Origin: Scilla litardierei
Lineage: Eukaryota > Streptophyta > Magnoliopsida > Asparagales > Asparagaceae
DNA length: 64,000 nucleotides
Assembly (NCBI GenBank): GCA_030789695.1
Contig: CM061132.1
Location: 149,552,597-149,616,596 of the forward strand
Reading direction: 5' to 3'
Shown here: one piece after another, positions 47,697-59,078 of the stretch
How the letters are laid out: each line of letters starts with the position of its first letter
Numbering within the stretch: position 1 is the first letter of the stretch
Translations under genes and position numbers: made by a program
The notes under the pieces: generated by a model
The model's database searches: none
Told to the model about the DNA's origin: nothing
The model's input: the letters and a program-made list of their open reading frames with translations, nothing else

Positions 47697-48357
47697 ACAC
47701 CCCAACCTCACTCTTCCATAGAAAACACACTTTCTCATCCGAATTAGGCACTCTAACCCTAAAAGGATGACAGAAACAACCTCGCCAGACCTCAGTAATC
47801 AGATCGAGGGAGAACCTAGGGGCCATCTCTAAGATAACCTCAGGAATCTTCACGCTCAGATCCATCCGACGAATGGGAAGGTCTGGTTCAATCCAAACTC
47901 TTTTTCCTTTTCCGGGAATTTCCTTGCATCGAGGGGGACGATGACGTGCCATGAGCTCCTTTTAGGTCTTCTCCTTCATTATGACTGGGGCGAACATACC
48001 TATCGAATCTAAAGAGGGTCAAAGTCGGTCAGAGGGGAATATCTTAGGAAGATCAAGCGATCTCCAGGAAGGCGACGCTGGAAGCAAGATTTCGAAACAA
48101 GGAAGAAGGCAAAGTGGAAAGATCTCTTCTTCTTCATCGCCTTTCTCTTTGTACAAAGAAATTCAACCGACTGACAGTCGATGAACGACACATGTCCGAA
48201 GCCAGCCACAAGACGCGGCAGAGATCAATTCAAAGATGAAAGGGATTTGGAGACACAATTCAAATCAAATGTTTCGAAAACCGTGCGCATTTAAGAAGAT
48301 TACTCATCATTCAGTCTCAATCAGCACAGTTTCTGAGGCACGAACGATGGAGGCCAT

Positions 48358-49098
48358 TGTAAGTGCATGGGTAGGGATCCTGCTGGAGTATTAGTGCACC
48401 TGACCCATTTGGCACCCGCAATCCGATACCCGTCGCTCAAAGCGGGGTGTTGCCGAGTCAGATGAGCGGGTCGTTCGACCGCTAGGCTTGTGCTAAATAT
48501 TCGGGGGAGGTTAATGGGGTTGAGTAAATGGGCAGCCGTTATCTCGAATCCTGAAGGAGAACGCGCTCGAATTAATGATGGACGGTTACATACAATTAAA
48601 GAGGAACAACCTATAAATGGACGAAAGGACAAAGGTAAAGGGGTTCAAATTCCAAGGTATGAGGTCCAAGACATAGAACTCTACTGTCTCAGCTGATATT
48701 TCTTATACCTTAGAGCTTGCGCCACCAGATCCGAGACGAACCTTCGCGGATCGATTTTAGCTGCACCAAGCTCCCTCTCTTTCTTAAGTTTCCATACTAA
48801 CTTAAGCATCAGAGGGAATTTAGGTTGGAACCCAGATCTGACCCCCTATAACATATCTCTGTGGTGTAGATCGATGAGTCTCCATCTCCCGCTAAGGTTG
48901 TTCTCGAGCTTTCCAACCTCGAATGATCAACGTATAGGCTGATCGAGGGTCGATCGAGCACCGCGTCATCATCCACCTCCATCACTCGACCTAGGTTCTT
49001 CCAACCTAAGATCCCACTTCATCTACTGACGAGGCTCCGACTCAGCACCAAGAGCCTACGTCAGCTTGACAACTGTCTCGGTCAATTTGGCCTTAACA
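48358..49098 (+). repeat. Tat-1 3' LTR
   Basis: It is 741 bp, begins TGTAAGTGCATGG and ends TTGGCCTTAACA, homologous to 12812-13553. TATAAAT is at 48612-48618. Upstream bases GGCACGAACGATGGAGGCCAT match the equivalent position in Tat-2. Confidence 0.9.
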
Positions 49099-49103
49099 GT
49101 AAG

Positions 49104-49560
49104 GTATTCATAATTTATAACCAGGGGAACTGATGCATCATTTATATAAGTGAGTCTAGCTCATCTTAGCTGTTTTATTTCCCAGTTTTAGCAAAAAAAA
49201 TCCTGAGCTATAGGTTATACCGTATATCATATGATTTTGTACATATATATTTATGTTCTTCTGTGCAATACTTATTGTGACCACATGGTTGACACCTTTT
49301 GGTGTCTGGACTTTAGTTCTGAACACTTCACGTTTCATAAATGAGTCCAACTCATATTTTATTGCATCGTTTCATATTTGACCAAATTATACGTCTGCAT
49401 TTGAGTGCCGGAGTATGGAACAGTATTATATAATTATCATAGCTTTTGCGATGTATGTGGCAATTTGATACGTGAATATATTATCGACAATTGTGTTCTT
49501 TCTGTCCAACACATCCCCAGTACGAACAACATTTAATTTCATTTCAATTTCTCCCAGATT
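49104..49560 (-). pseudogene. Ty1/copia pol fragment: start of reverse transcriptase (other half of the split copia)
   Basis: On the minus strand a decayed linker (NIFTYQIATYIAK) leads into ELDSFMKREVFRTKVQTPKG at about 49350-49290, the characteristic copia RT entry (..ELDSLxKREVFGPVVQTPxGV). It is in the same orientation as the fragment at 11405-12811 and supplies the part missing there, so the two were one element before Tat-1 inserted. Confidence 0.7.
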
Positions 49561-50037
49561 TTCTTAGGAGTCAACTCTATGCATGGAACACATCCCCATC
49601 GACCTATGTTGGATTTTTCTTAGGAGTCCACTCTATGCATAGAACGTAGAATTGATAGTTGAGTATAATGGTTTATAATCCTTTGATACTTGGATAACAA
49701 CACATCACGTAGTACTGCGGATTGATTTTGCCTAACCCAGCAATTCCTTCGAAAAAAATGAATAAATGGATAAAAAATTGTGTATAAAAGAATAAGATAT
49801 GCACCATTCTCCCCGCCACTGAGTATCCGCATCCACATGCCTCAGAAAACATTGGGGCCTCACGACGAAAGTTTTAGCTGTGTGGAGTGCATACGAATAA
49901 TGAAATGATTGGTTTGAGCTAGTAAGTCTGAGGGGTCTTTCTTGGCCCGATGCCCTGAGGTCATCTGAGCTGGGAGTTATCGACCCAATTCTCCTTACAC
50001 GAACCAATACAAAATAAAAGAGAAAGGAAAAAATGAA
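49561..50037. other. decayed repeat DNA, probably upstream part of the split copia
   Basis: No domain was recognised. A 29-base block TTTTCTTAGGAGTC(A/C)ACTC... is repeated 55 bases apart (49559 and 49614). It ends at ATGAA, the target site of solo LTR 3. Confidence 0.4.
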
Positions 50038-52774
50038 TGTCACGGTCGCTTTTCGACCGTATGTTTTTCGTGCGCGTACCTTCTTGTTCATACGCGTATT
50101 TTTGCGACCTCCTCTTATATCCCAAATGCACGAAGTTATATATCGTTGTGACCCTCTGAGAGAGTACTTATTTGTGGAATTTTTCATGAACGTCATTTCA
50201 CGACTCATTCTTCCACAAAACAGCTTTGTTTGAATGGGTGTCGTAACTGTAGACTTCGACGTTTGACCTTTTTATTTTTAGTTCCGTTTTCCGTCAATCT
50301 AACACATGACCGATCATCGTAGTCTCGATCTTCTTGTCGACACGGTCGTCCCGATATTTTTCTTGTATTTATCGGACACCGTTAGACTGATATTTCACCC
50401 TAATCATCTTTAATCTCTAATTAGCATAGTTAATTCAAATTCAAACCCTAATTAACTCTAATTAAATCCTATAGGAATCCAACATCACATGATATATTTT
50501 CCTATCTATTTACACCCTATACCTACCCTCCCCATCACACACAAACTCTCTCTCCAATCACATTAAATTTACCTTTTTTCAACCCCATATAGCAAAACCC
50601 CCTCTTATTGAAACACACTCACGCATCAGCCCTAGGGTTTTGTTTTAGAACGCAGCCGCCATCCCTTGCTCCCTTGCTCACGCCGGCCATCCTTCTAGCT
50701 CCGGCCTCCTCCTATAAATCGCCGCCGGCCACCACAATTGCCGCCCCTATAAACAGCCCCTCATCCCCTTGAAATTGGCCGGCCAACCCTCCCATTGACA
50801 GACTGCCGGCTTCCTCCACCCGGACAACGGCCGGCCTTCCACCTCCCTAGCCGGCACAAACCTCCAGCTCCAGCTTGTCGGCCCTCCTCCACGCAAACCA
50901 CGCGCACCCTCGCTTCACCCATCTCAGACCGACGCAACCACCCACATCCGGCCTCCCCATCCCATTAACATTCGGCCTCCACCCCCTATCAAGCAACATC
51001 AACCCCTTCCCTGGCTACGGCCAACCCCAGGCCTAAGACCCCTCTTCTCAAAACTGCCCTCCTTCCCCTTGACTGAACTGCAAGCCACACATCCCCTTGA
51101 AGCCCTGCCTCTCTCTCCCCCAAAACAGATCCAAGATCCTTCCCTTGTGCCGTTGCCGCACGCAACCCAACAGCAGGCCAAGATCTCCCTTGCTCGCTGC
51201 CGGAATCCAACCCCTGACGTCGCTACCCGACATCAGTGTAGCTCCGCGTCGTGTTCAGTTATACTCGATCCGTTGGAACCCACACACCTGCATGTTTAAA
51301 CAAGATAAAAATCATAATTTTATTGCTTTGGTTAAATCACTAATTGAAGTTAATATTACGGGATTGTAGGTTGGATTGGTTGAGCGCGTAGGCGGATTCT
51401 GGGCTGTTGATCTGAGAGTTGCAGCACAGTTATTTCAGGCAAGTGAAACTTGCTCAGTTGGTTGTTTGGCCATGTTTAGGCCATTCTATGAATTTTGTGT
51501 AAAAGAGACTAGGCGGTGAAATGATAGTCACCTAGACGCCATACTAGATCTAGCTTGACAACGAAGCTAAATCCGACACCATACTTGATCTAGTTTGACA
51601 ACGAAGCTAAATCCGACACCATACTTGATCTAGCTTGACAACGAATCTATATCCGACACCCTTGCCATGCTATGATTCATGCATATCATATGTCACGTTT
51701 ATTTTGATATAACTATATGCAATTCAATATCTGCTATTATACTATCATGTTGCATATCATATCATTTCATGCATGGAATGTTTTTGTCGTGAATGTGTAG
51801 CACACGCTACTATTGAAATGTAAGCTACGGCGAGTAGGATTTTGACTCCTACATCATAAATGAGGCTAGGTGCACCCCTATGCCAAATAAAGAACAATTC
51901 CTGGCTCATGATCCAGAAGCATGAAATATATAAACACTTCCTGGCTCGTGATCCAGAAGATGGGCGCCAGTCCATTATCCATACACACGTGGATGGATAG
52001 GGTTAAGCGATCACTCGGCGTAGAAGTGTGCCCGTACAACAACTTCAGCTGAAAGGCGTAAACCCTGTGCACATCGTGAATGCATGTTTTTCGTGAAATC
52101 GTGAAATCGTGAATATTGTTTAGTAGCTCTCGCTACGACGTGTCATGCATTGCAAATAGCATGTTCATGTTTAAACTGCTGCATTCATTAAAATATCATG
52201 CCATGTCATCATCATTTTAAACTGCTATTGCATTCATTTAAGCTTATGTTTCCTTGCACAAAAGTCTCTCCCTTTTACCTTTTTGAGACTTTTGCTGACA
52301 TGCACCCTTTTCTCTTTGGGTGTCGCATGTTAGGTTTTGAGCCTGAGTTAGTTGCTGAGAACGACATGTTGCTGACGTTCAGTTTGATGATACCAGAGAT
52401 CTATCCTAGTCTCAACTGGAGGCTATTTTCTTAGTTGGTATTTGTCTTTCCTAGTAAATGCTGTTAGGTTGTTCAGTGCATAGCACCTTCTTTATGTCTT
52501 TAGTTTCGGCCATGCTTGGGGCCTTCTTTTCAGACTCTTGTACCTTTATTTTATGACTATATCTGTGGATGTTTGGAATAATGAAATGGTTGTTTTGAAT
52601 GTTGGTTATTTTATTGCATGCATTCATATTTATTATTGTTGTTGTTTCATTGCAATGCAAGAATCTGTACATGGATGAACACACAGACGCTTATCAGACT
52701 GTAGCTTCACAGCTCCAAGTCTGAGCGGACCTCTTCACGTCTCGCCTTCTATACTTGGAAAGCTAGGTGTGACA
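50038..52774 (+). mobile_element. solo LTR 3 (Tekay-like group, forward orientation)
   Basis: The 2737-bp insert has ends TGTCACGGTCGC and CTAGGTGTGACA and a perfect ATGAA duplication (50033-50037 and 52775-52779). A TATAAAT box is at 50713-50719, followed by a C-rich leader. It shares the GGCAAGTGAAACTTG, AAAAGAGACTAGGC and GAGGCTAGGTGCACCCCTATGCC blocks with the Tekay-1 LTR, and carries three tandem 40-bp copies of the GACAACGAAGCTA hairpin unit (51541-51660). There is no internal region, so it is a solo LTR. Confidence 0.9.
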
Positions 52775-52797
52775 ATGAAAGTCAATGAAAATGGAAG

Positions 52798-53564
52798 TGT
52801 TAAGGCCAAAATTGACCGAGACAGTTGTCAAGGCCAAAATTGACCGAGACAGTTGTCAAGCTAACGTTGACTCGAGGAGATGAGTCGGAGCCTCGTCATC
52901 AGATGGAGTGGGACCCTTGGTTGGAGGAACCAGGGACGAGTGATGGTAGTTGGAGATGATACGACCTTCGACCGACCTTCGGGCGTCCGTTGCGTCGATC
53001 GTTCGAGATTGGAGAGCTCGATGTCGACCTTCGATGTTGGATAGCGACCGTCGATCTACACCACAGGGACTCGTTAGGGGTGTCGGATCTGGGTTCTGAC
53101 CCAAATCCACTCCGATGATTAAGTTAGTAGAGAACTTAAGGAAGAGTGAAAGCTTGGTGCAGCTGAGATCGACCCGCGAAAGTTCGTCTCAAGACTAGCG
53201 GCGCAAACTCGAATATAAGAAATGTAAGCAGAATAAGTATAGTTCTATGTCTTAGACCTCGTACCTTGGAGATGGAACGACTTTACCTTCATTCATCGGT
53301 CTATTTATAGGTAATTTCCCGTCGATGATGTGTAACCGTCCCTCATTGATTTGGGCACGATCTTCTCCAGGATTTGAGTTAACGGTTGCCCATTTACGCA
53401 GCCCCATTAACTCTCCCACAAATGTCGGTGCCAGCCCAACGATCGAATGACCCATTCATTTGACTTAGCTGTACCCCGCTAAGAGCGTGGGGGTATTGGG
53501 TCGCAGATGCTAAATGGGTCAGGTATGCGGATATCCAAATTGGATTCGTACCCATGCACTAACA
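52798..53564 (-). repeat. Tat-2 3' LTR
   Basis: It is 767 bp, longer than its partner because a 28-bp block (AAGGCCAAAATTGACCGAGA and following) is tandemly duplicated at its terminal end (52802-52858). The TATA motif is at 53303-53309 on the minus strand. Confidence 0.9.
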
Positions 53565-54743
53565 ATGGCTCTCATCATTTGTGCCTTGGAAATTGCACTG
53601 ACTGAGACCGAATGATAAGTAATCTCATTAAATGCGCACGGTTTTTGAAACATCTGATTTGATTTGTGCCGCCAAAACCCTTTCGCCTTTGGAGCGATCT
53701 CCGTCGTTTCGGGTGGCCAGCTTAGGACATGTGTCGCGCATCAGACGTCAGGCAGTTGGGTTTCTTCACACATAAGAGAAAAATCGGGGAAAAGGTTGAG
53801 ATCTTTCCACTTCATCCTCTTCCTTGTTTTGCAAGCGTGCTTCCAGTGTCGCCTCTCCGGGGATCGCCTGTTCCTTCTCAAGGTATCTCCCTTCTTCGAT
53901 TCTGACTCTCTTTTAGGTTCCTCAGGCATGTTTTCTCCGGTCATATTCAAGGAGCCAACATATGAGGAGCTTGTGGCGCACCTCCGGCCCCCTCGATGCG
54001 TGGAAGCTCCCGGGAAGGAAAACGGAGTTTGGATCGAGCCAAGCCTTCCCATTCGACAAAGGGATCTGGGTCGAAAGTTTCCGAAGTCATCTTAGAGATG
54101 GCCCATAGGTTTTCCCTCGATATGATTGCCGAGGTTTGGCGAGGTTGCTTCTGTGATCCCTTTAGGGTTAGAGTGCCCAATTCAGATGAGAGAGAGTGTT
54201 TCTCACGAAAAAGGTAGGTTGGGGTGTATCTTAAAGATTTTTGCTTAGGGATCTGATTCCCTCCTCACCCTTCCATTATAGAAGTTCTGTGCTCTTCGGA
54301 GCTTTCCATCTGTAGACTCGCTCCCAAAGCCTTCCATCCCTTAGTTGGCTTCATCGAGTTGTGCGAGCTTCGTGGAGTTCGTCTGACCCTTGGGCTATTC
54401 GGGTATTTCTTTAGGATAATAACTGACCCTCACCGAGTGTGGTACCATATCGTTGCTCTCCCGGGTATGAGGCTCATATATGACCTTCCAATTTCCAGCT
54501 CTGGGTGGACGAATACCTTCGTGTTCATCGTTCTTCCTGATCTGGGACCATTGCTCAATGGTTGGAGTTCTTCGAATCCTGAGCTTGCGATGGAGTCTCG
54601 GTTGTCTTTGGAGCAGGTCAGAGCCAAGTTGTCACCGGGCGAGGCCGAGGCAATGAAGTCTCTATTGAGTCGACCGAGACAAAGATAGGTCGATTTATTA
54701 TTTGTGGATGACCACACGAAAAAGATCCTTCTATGGAGCCCGG

Positions 54744-54808
54744 GTAATGTATCTCGAATCTATATCTTTATCTCTGCCACTCACGATAATTATGCTCGTT
54801 GTTTGCAG
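54744..54808 (+). other. antisense-ORF intron 1 (Tat-2)
   Basis: GAGCCCGG|GTAATGT and GTTTGCAG|ATATGACC, 65 nt, at the same position and of the same length as in Tat-1 (35453-35517). Confidence 0.65.
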
Positions 54809-55603
54809 ATATGACCAACGGTAGCCGACGCAGTGGCGAGTCCAGTTTGGATCGAGTTTGGAAAGAACAGCGGAAGAAGAAGAGGACGGTCGAAAGGTCG
54901 GGTGCCCGCACCGACCGGTCAAGCGCACACATCGAGGGATCCGGCTCTCGGTCTCCTCTCTACATCCACCCAAGCTCTTCTTCCGAAGGGGGGGACACTA
55001 AGCAGGCATCCAGGCCTTCTTCCCGAGCCTCTTCGAGGGAGGCCTCCAGCCAAGCTCCCGTGCAGCCCCCTGTTCCCCTGACTTCTGTCGTGGTTGCATT
55101 GCCGAAGGAGGTAGTCGACGTCGATGCTGTCGCCGTTGTTGAGCCGATTGGAGCGATCGGTCAGAAGAGGGAGATGCCCTCCCGCATGGAGGAGGAGTCT
55201 CTTAATAGGAGGTGAGTGGAGGAGGAGGATCCCATGGGGAAAGGTAAGAGGGTGGCTCCTCTCGAGCATCCGGAGGTGGTGGAGACTACCTCAATATCTT
55301 AGGCCTCCACGACGCCCCTTCTGGGTCAGTGGCCTTGGGGTGACATCGTGTCGCCTGCTCCTTTGGTCGGCTCGATCCCGAGGGAGTTTGATCGAGCGTT
55401 GTTGCTCAATTGACTCTCTCTCGATCCTCGGGGCCAGACCAATGTGAGTTTCATCTGCCCCCCGTCGTAATTGGCAATGAGGAGTCGACCTTGAGGGATT
55501 TGGGGACGACCACCAAGTTGGTGGAGAACTTGATCCTCCCAAGGATCTGGAGTTCCTGCAGAAGTTGGACCTGGCCAATTTCTTCGTGGGGAGTAGATAC
55601 CAG

Positions 55604-55678
55604 GTATGTCACTCGAGCCTTTGTTTATCATCGTCCAAGTCAATCGTTGTTTTTGACTAACCCTTGTTTGGTTTGTAG
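55604..55678 (+). other. antisense-ORF intron 2 (Tat-2)
   Basis: GATACCAG|GTATGTC and GTTTGTAG|ATGTCCG, 75 nt. Same position as Tat-1 intron 2 (65 nt) with diverged sequence between the splice sites. Confidence 0.65.
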
Positions 55679-56409
55679 ATGTCCGTCCTCGGGGCCATGC
55701 TGCACCGTCAGGCTGCCGACTTGATCGACAGAGGTCGGCAGGTGGCGGACGCGAAGTGCAAAGCGCTCAGCTTTGAGGCACGGTGAAGGAGGCGGAGGAG
55801 GCCTTGGGGAAAGCTCTCGCAGACAAGGCGGCGATCGAGTGGGAGGCGACTGAGACTAAGGACAGCCTGTCATCGCTATATGACCTCTACAAATCTATCA
55901 CGCTTCAATGGAAGTTTGAGAGGTCCCAGCTTGAGGAGGAGCTCGACGCCTTCAAGAAGGAGACAATCGAGCTTCGGGCCAAAGCTTGCGACTCCGAGAG
56001 GTGGGCGGAAGCCTGCAAGGCGGAGATGGCCGAGCTTCAAGCCAAAGTTGCAAGGCTCGAGGAGGCCACTATGAGGGAGAAGATGGAGCTTACGACAAAA
56101 CTCACAACGGCGATGTAGGCTTTTACCTACGTCTTTTACATACGTCTTTGTGTTAGGAAGCGCTCCCCCTCTCTCCTAGGCCGGCATGGCCTCTGTTTTG
56201 TAATTTCCTCTTTTTGAATGAATGAAAGAAAAACTTTTTGCGACCTTTTATTTGCATTTCTCCTCTATTTGAATATCTGCGTGTGTATGGCTCCTCAACG
56301 ACCTAACTTGAAATTTCATAGAAATCTCTAGGCAAGTTATGTCGTGGATAGGTTAGGTGTATTTAATCAATGAATGTAACCTTTTAAACCATGAATCATG
56401 CTTCTTTGG

Positions 56410-56600
56410 GTAGAGAGGGGCGAACCTCTTTCGGCATACGTGCCAAGGTCGTACATTGACAAGGGACAAGGCCCCTTCGACTTACGGCCGACGAGGGTCG
56501 TTCGGTGGCGAGGGGAGGCCCCTTTGACTTACGGCCGACGAGGGCCGTTCGGTGGCAAGGGGGAGGCCCCTTCGGCTTACGGCATACGAGAGTATTTCGA
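56410..56600 (-). repeat. Tat-2 tandem repeats between integrase and antisense ORF
   Basis: Three to four units of about 50 bases with the core ACTTACGGCCGACGAGGG, homologous to the seven-unit array in Tat-1 (20990-21350). Copy number differs between the two elements. Confidence 0.75.
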
Positions 56601-56686
56601 CTGATGTCAAAGAAAGATCTACGTTGCATTTATAATGGACATGCATATGGTTAAAAATGAACGATCATTTTACCCCGTTAGTACAA

Positions 56687-57809
56687 TCATTGATAATACT
56701 TCCATAGATGCTCAGCGTTCCAGGGATGAAGAAGTTCTCTATTATCCAAAGCAGCGAGTTGGTAGGTGGCAGGACCGAGCACATCGATCACTGTGTAGGG
56801 TCCTTCCTACTTCGCAGCGAGCTTCCCTTGCTTGAGAATCTAGGGAGTGAAAGCTGCCTTATGCAACACCAAGTTACCCGTACGGAAGCTGCGTTTGCGA
56901 ACTTTCGAATTGAAATAGCAGGCCATGGAACCCTTTTGTTCAATAAGGGTCGCTAAAGCTCGTTTGCGGACCTCGTCCACCAGTTGTAGGTTGAGCTCGA
57001 GCCCTTTTGAGTTTCTTTATTCGTCATAGTATTGGAGACGAAGCGGTCATTTATTGACCTCGACTGGGACGACGGCCTCGCATCCGTAGGCCAACATGAA
57101 CGATGTTTCTCCCGTCGACGTGTTTTGGGTCATTCTGTACGACCATAGTATGCCAGGGATCTCGTCCGGCCAAGTTCCTTCGAGCCCAGTTATTCTCTTC
57201 CGCAGGGGCCCGAGGATGCTTTTGTTGGCTGACTCTGCCAAGTCGTTTGACTGGGGAAGGGCGACGGAGGCGAAGTGCCGCTTGATCTTTAGCTTTGAGC
57301 AGAAGTCTCTGCAATCGATGCAGTCGAACTGTGTCCCATTATCTGTCACTATGGATTATAGGATGCCAAAACGACAGACTATGGACTTCCAAATGAAGCT
57401 TCGAGCTTCCTTCCAAGTGATTCGGGACAGAGGTTCTGCTTCGATCCACTTTGTGAAGTAATCGATTGCCACTATCAAGAATCTCCGTTGCCCACTCACT
57501 GGCTTGAATGGTCCGAGGAGGTCTAGTCCCCATTTGGTGAAAAGAACAGGACTGACGATGGGAATCAGATCAGTTGGTAGGGCCGAGCTAACCCTTGAGA
57601 ATTTTTGCCAGGTCGAGCAGCATCGAATGTATTCGATGGCATCTTTGAACATCGTTGGCCAAAAATACACTTGTCTCACGGTCTTCAAGGTTATGGATTT
57701 TCCCCCCTCAGTGGTTTCTGCAGTCGCCCTCGTGGATCTCTTGGATCACGTAGTGTACTTTCTGCGGGGCTAAACATTTAAGATAGGGGAAGATGTCATA
57801 CCTAGTCCA
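56687..57809 (-). pseudogene. Tat-2 integrase
   Basis: The minus-strand frame 57356-57688 has YFWPTMFKDAIEYIRCC and D in KWGLDLLGPF. The frame 57047-57349 has TDNGTQFD (second D), E in NDLAESANKSI, and MLAYGCEAVVPVEV. The C-terminal part ends at a TGA at 56687-56689 after a HLWKYYQ-like tail. One zinc-region cysteine pair is altered (CCSTWQK instead of CPTCQK). Frameshifts at about 57350 and elsewhere make it inactive. Confidence 0.87.
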
Positions 57810-59078
57810 TCATCTTTTGTACAATGAACCATTTAGAAGGACGAATTGGTAGGCCTTCCGTTCTAGCTCTCGTGCTTCCACTGGGTTGGTCGGATTCTCC
57901 CTCGTTTTTAGGTAACAGATTATCGGGTCCATCCACATGATCTCTTGATCGAGGTTTAGTAGTTCATGTGCCGGCTCGCTGGGATGGGGTAGACGTTGTA
58001 CATAGACGGTCCGATCGAGTCCCGCGTGGGAGAAGGATGCAAGCTTCGACAAGGCGCCAGCTCGATGATTCTTTGACCTTGGCACGTGATGAACTTCTTG
58101 CGTGCGAATTTGGTGAGCTCTGCTTTAGCGACTTGCATGTAACTCTGCATCGAGTCGTCGCATGCCTTGAATGTCCCATTCAGTTTGAGGACAACGAGAC
58201 TAGAGTCGTTAAGTAGTTGGACCACTCTCGCCCCTAGGGCTCGAGCCAGTCGGAGTTCGTTGATGGCCGCTTCATATTCCGCACCATTATTAATGGTTTG
58301 GAAATCGAAGCAGATGGCGTAATCGAATATATCGCCCGCGGATATTTGGACGATTATTCCGGCCCCACTTCCAGCCTGTGTGGCCGAACCGTCGACTTGT
58401 ATGATCCAGGTTCCCTCATCTTTAATTGCATCTTTCGCTCTGCTTGGTGGGTTGATGCTTGTTGAGGACGAGTGGGTAGCCTCAGGTAGTGCACTAGTTG
58501 CATATACCTCTTCCCGGGGGGCCATCGTTGTAGGTGAGTTCGACGATAAAGTCGACGAGAGCCTGCCCTTTGATGCCGGTCCTCGATTTAAACTGGATGT
58601 CGAAGTCTCTTTGTTCGACCCCCAATTTTGTTATTCTCCCTGAACGATCGAGCCTCTTCAGGGTCTGCTCTAAGGGAGTGTCGGTGAGGACCAAGATGGT
58701 GTGCGCTTGGAATTATGGTCGCAGCCTCCTTGCGGACCGGATCAATGCGATCGCCATCTTTTCGAGCATCGAGTAGTTGACCTCCATGCCTCGGAGAACC
58801 TGACTGACGTAGTAGATGGGCCGTTGTACCCTTGCATCTTCTTTGACGAGTACCGAACTTACAGCCTCCTCGGTGGCGGCCAGGTAGATAATGAGCTGGT
58901 CATCTTTATCTGGCTTGGTCAGGAGCGGTGGGGTGCGAAGGTATTCCTTCAACTCGGAGAAAGCTTTTTTGCAGTCTACATCCCTTTTGATGATTCTCTT
59001 GCCGCTTGATGCAGAGGCTATCGCCTTTCTCAACACCTTGAATAAAGGTAATGACCTCTTGGCTGACTTAGACAGGAA
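57810..59078 (-). pseudogene. Tat-2 RNase H and archaeal-type RNase H
   Basis: The first RNase H is in 58713-59036 (DVDCKKAFSELKEYL, QLIIYLAATEEAVSSVLVKE) and 58494-58694 (DFDIQFKSRTGIKGQALVDF). The second, archaeal-type domain is in 57956-58525: WIIQVDGSATQAGSGAGIIV, NNGAEYEAAINELRL and LLNDSSLVV carry the expected D, E and D. Two RNase H domains are characteristic of Tat. Frameshifts separate the parts. Confidence 0.87.

Larger units (their letters stand above)
21605..47997 (-). pseudogene. Tat-1 antisense ORF (Transposase_28-like N-terminus, coiled-coil C-terminus), split by two insertions
   Basis: The reading starts at an ATG at 47997 on the minus strand (MFAPVIMKEKT, then a TAA). It runs to 47702, is interrupted by Athila-1, resumes at 36033 and continues to 35518. 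Intron 1 is 35453-35517, exon 2 is 35452-34651, intron 2 is 34586-34650, and exon 3 runs 34585-34199. After the Tekay-1 insertion it finishes at 21708-21605 (stop TAG). Blocks such as RFPHHPFIVEVLRYSELSIC, LCELRGVRPSLGLFKYIFRI and VWYYIA resemble the plant Transposase_28 family. A Ser/Arg-rich and acidic middle is followed by a long coiled coil (EGLEKTLVAKAAAECAAVDA...). Extra antisense ORFs near the 3' LTR are known in the Tat lineage. The function is unknown and this copy is broken. Confidence 0.75.
12812..49098 (+). mobile_element. Tat-1: Ty3/gypsy Tat-lineage LTR retrotransposon carrying three direct insertions
   Basis: The LTRs at 12812-13553 and 48358-49098 share TGTTA..TAACA ends (the 3' copy starts TGTAAG by mutation). 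Without inserts the element is about 8.9 kb. Order: LTR, degenerate PBS, gag remnant, protease, RT, RNase H, archaeal-type RNase H, integrase, tandem repeats, antisense ORF, LTR. Internal sequence resumes exactly after each insert: at 17898 (solo LTR), 34199 (Tekay-1) and 47697 (Athila-1), each with a 5-base duplication. The element's own duplication is imperfect (ACAAG left, GTAAG right). It sits inside the minus-strand copia element. Confidence 0.9.
53928..56118 (+). pseudogene. Tat-2 antisense ORF (Transposase_28-like, coiled-coil tail), two introns
   Basis: The ATG at 53928 (MFSPVIFKEPTYEELVAHL) starts about 360 bases from the 3' LTR and runs opposite to the element. Exon 1 (53928-54743) has a one-base deletion near 54077 and stops near 54215 and 54248. 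It encodes FPPHPSIIEVL, LCELRGVRLTLGLFGYFFRI and VWYHIVALPG, resembling Transposase_28. Intron 1 is 54744-54808. Exon 2 (54809-55603) is Ser/Arg-rich then acidic, with stops. Intron 2 is 55604-55678. Exon 3 (55679-56118) ends in a long coiled coil (SQLEEELDAFKKETIELRAK...) and a TAG. Gene structure matches Tat-1. Role unknown; antisense ORFs are known from Tat elements such as Retand and Grande. Confidence 0.75.
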
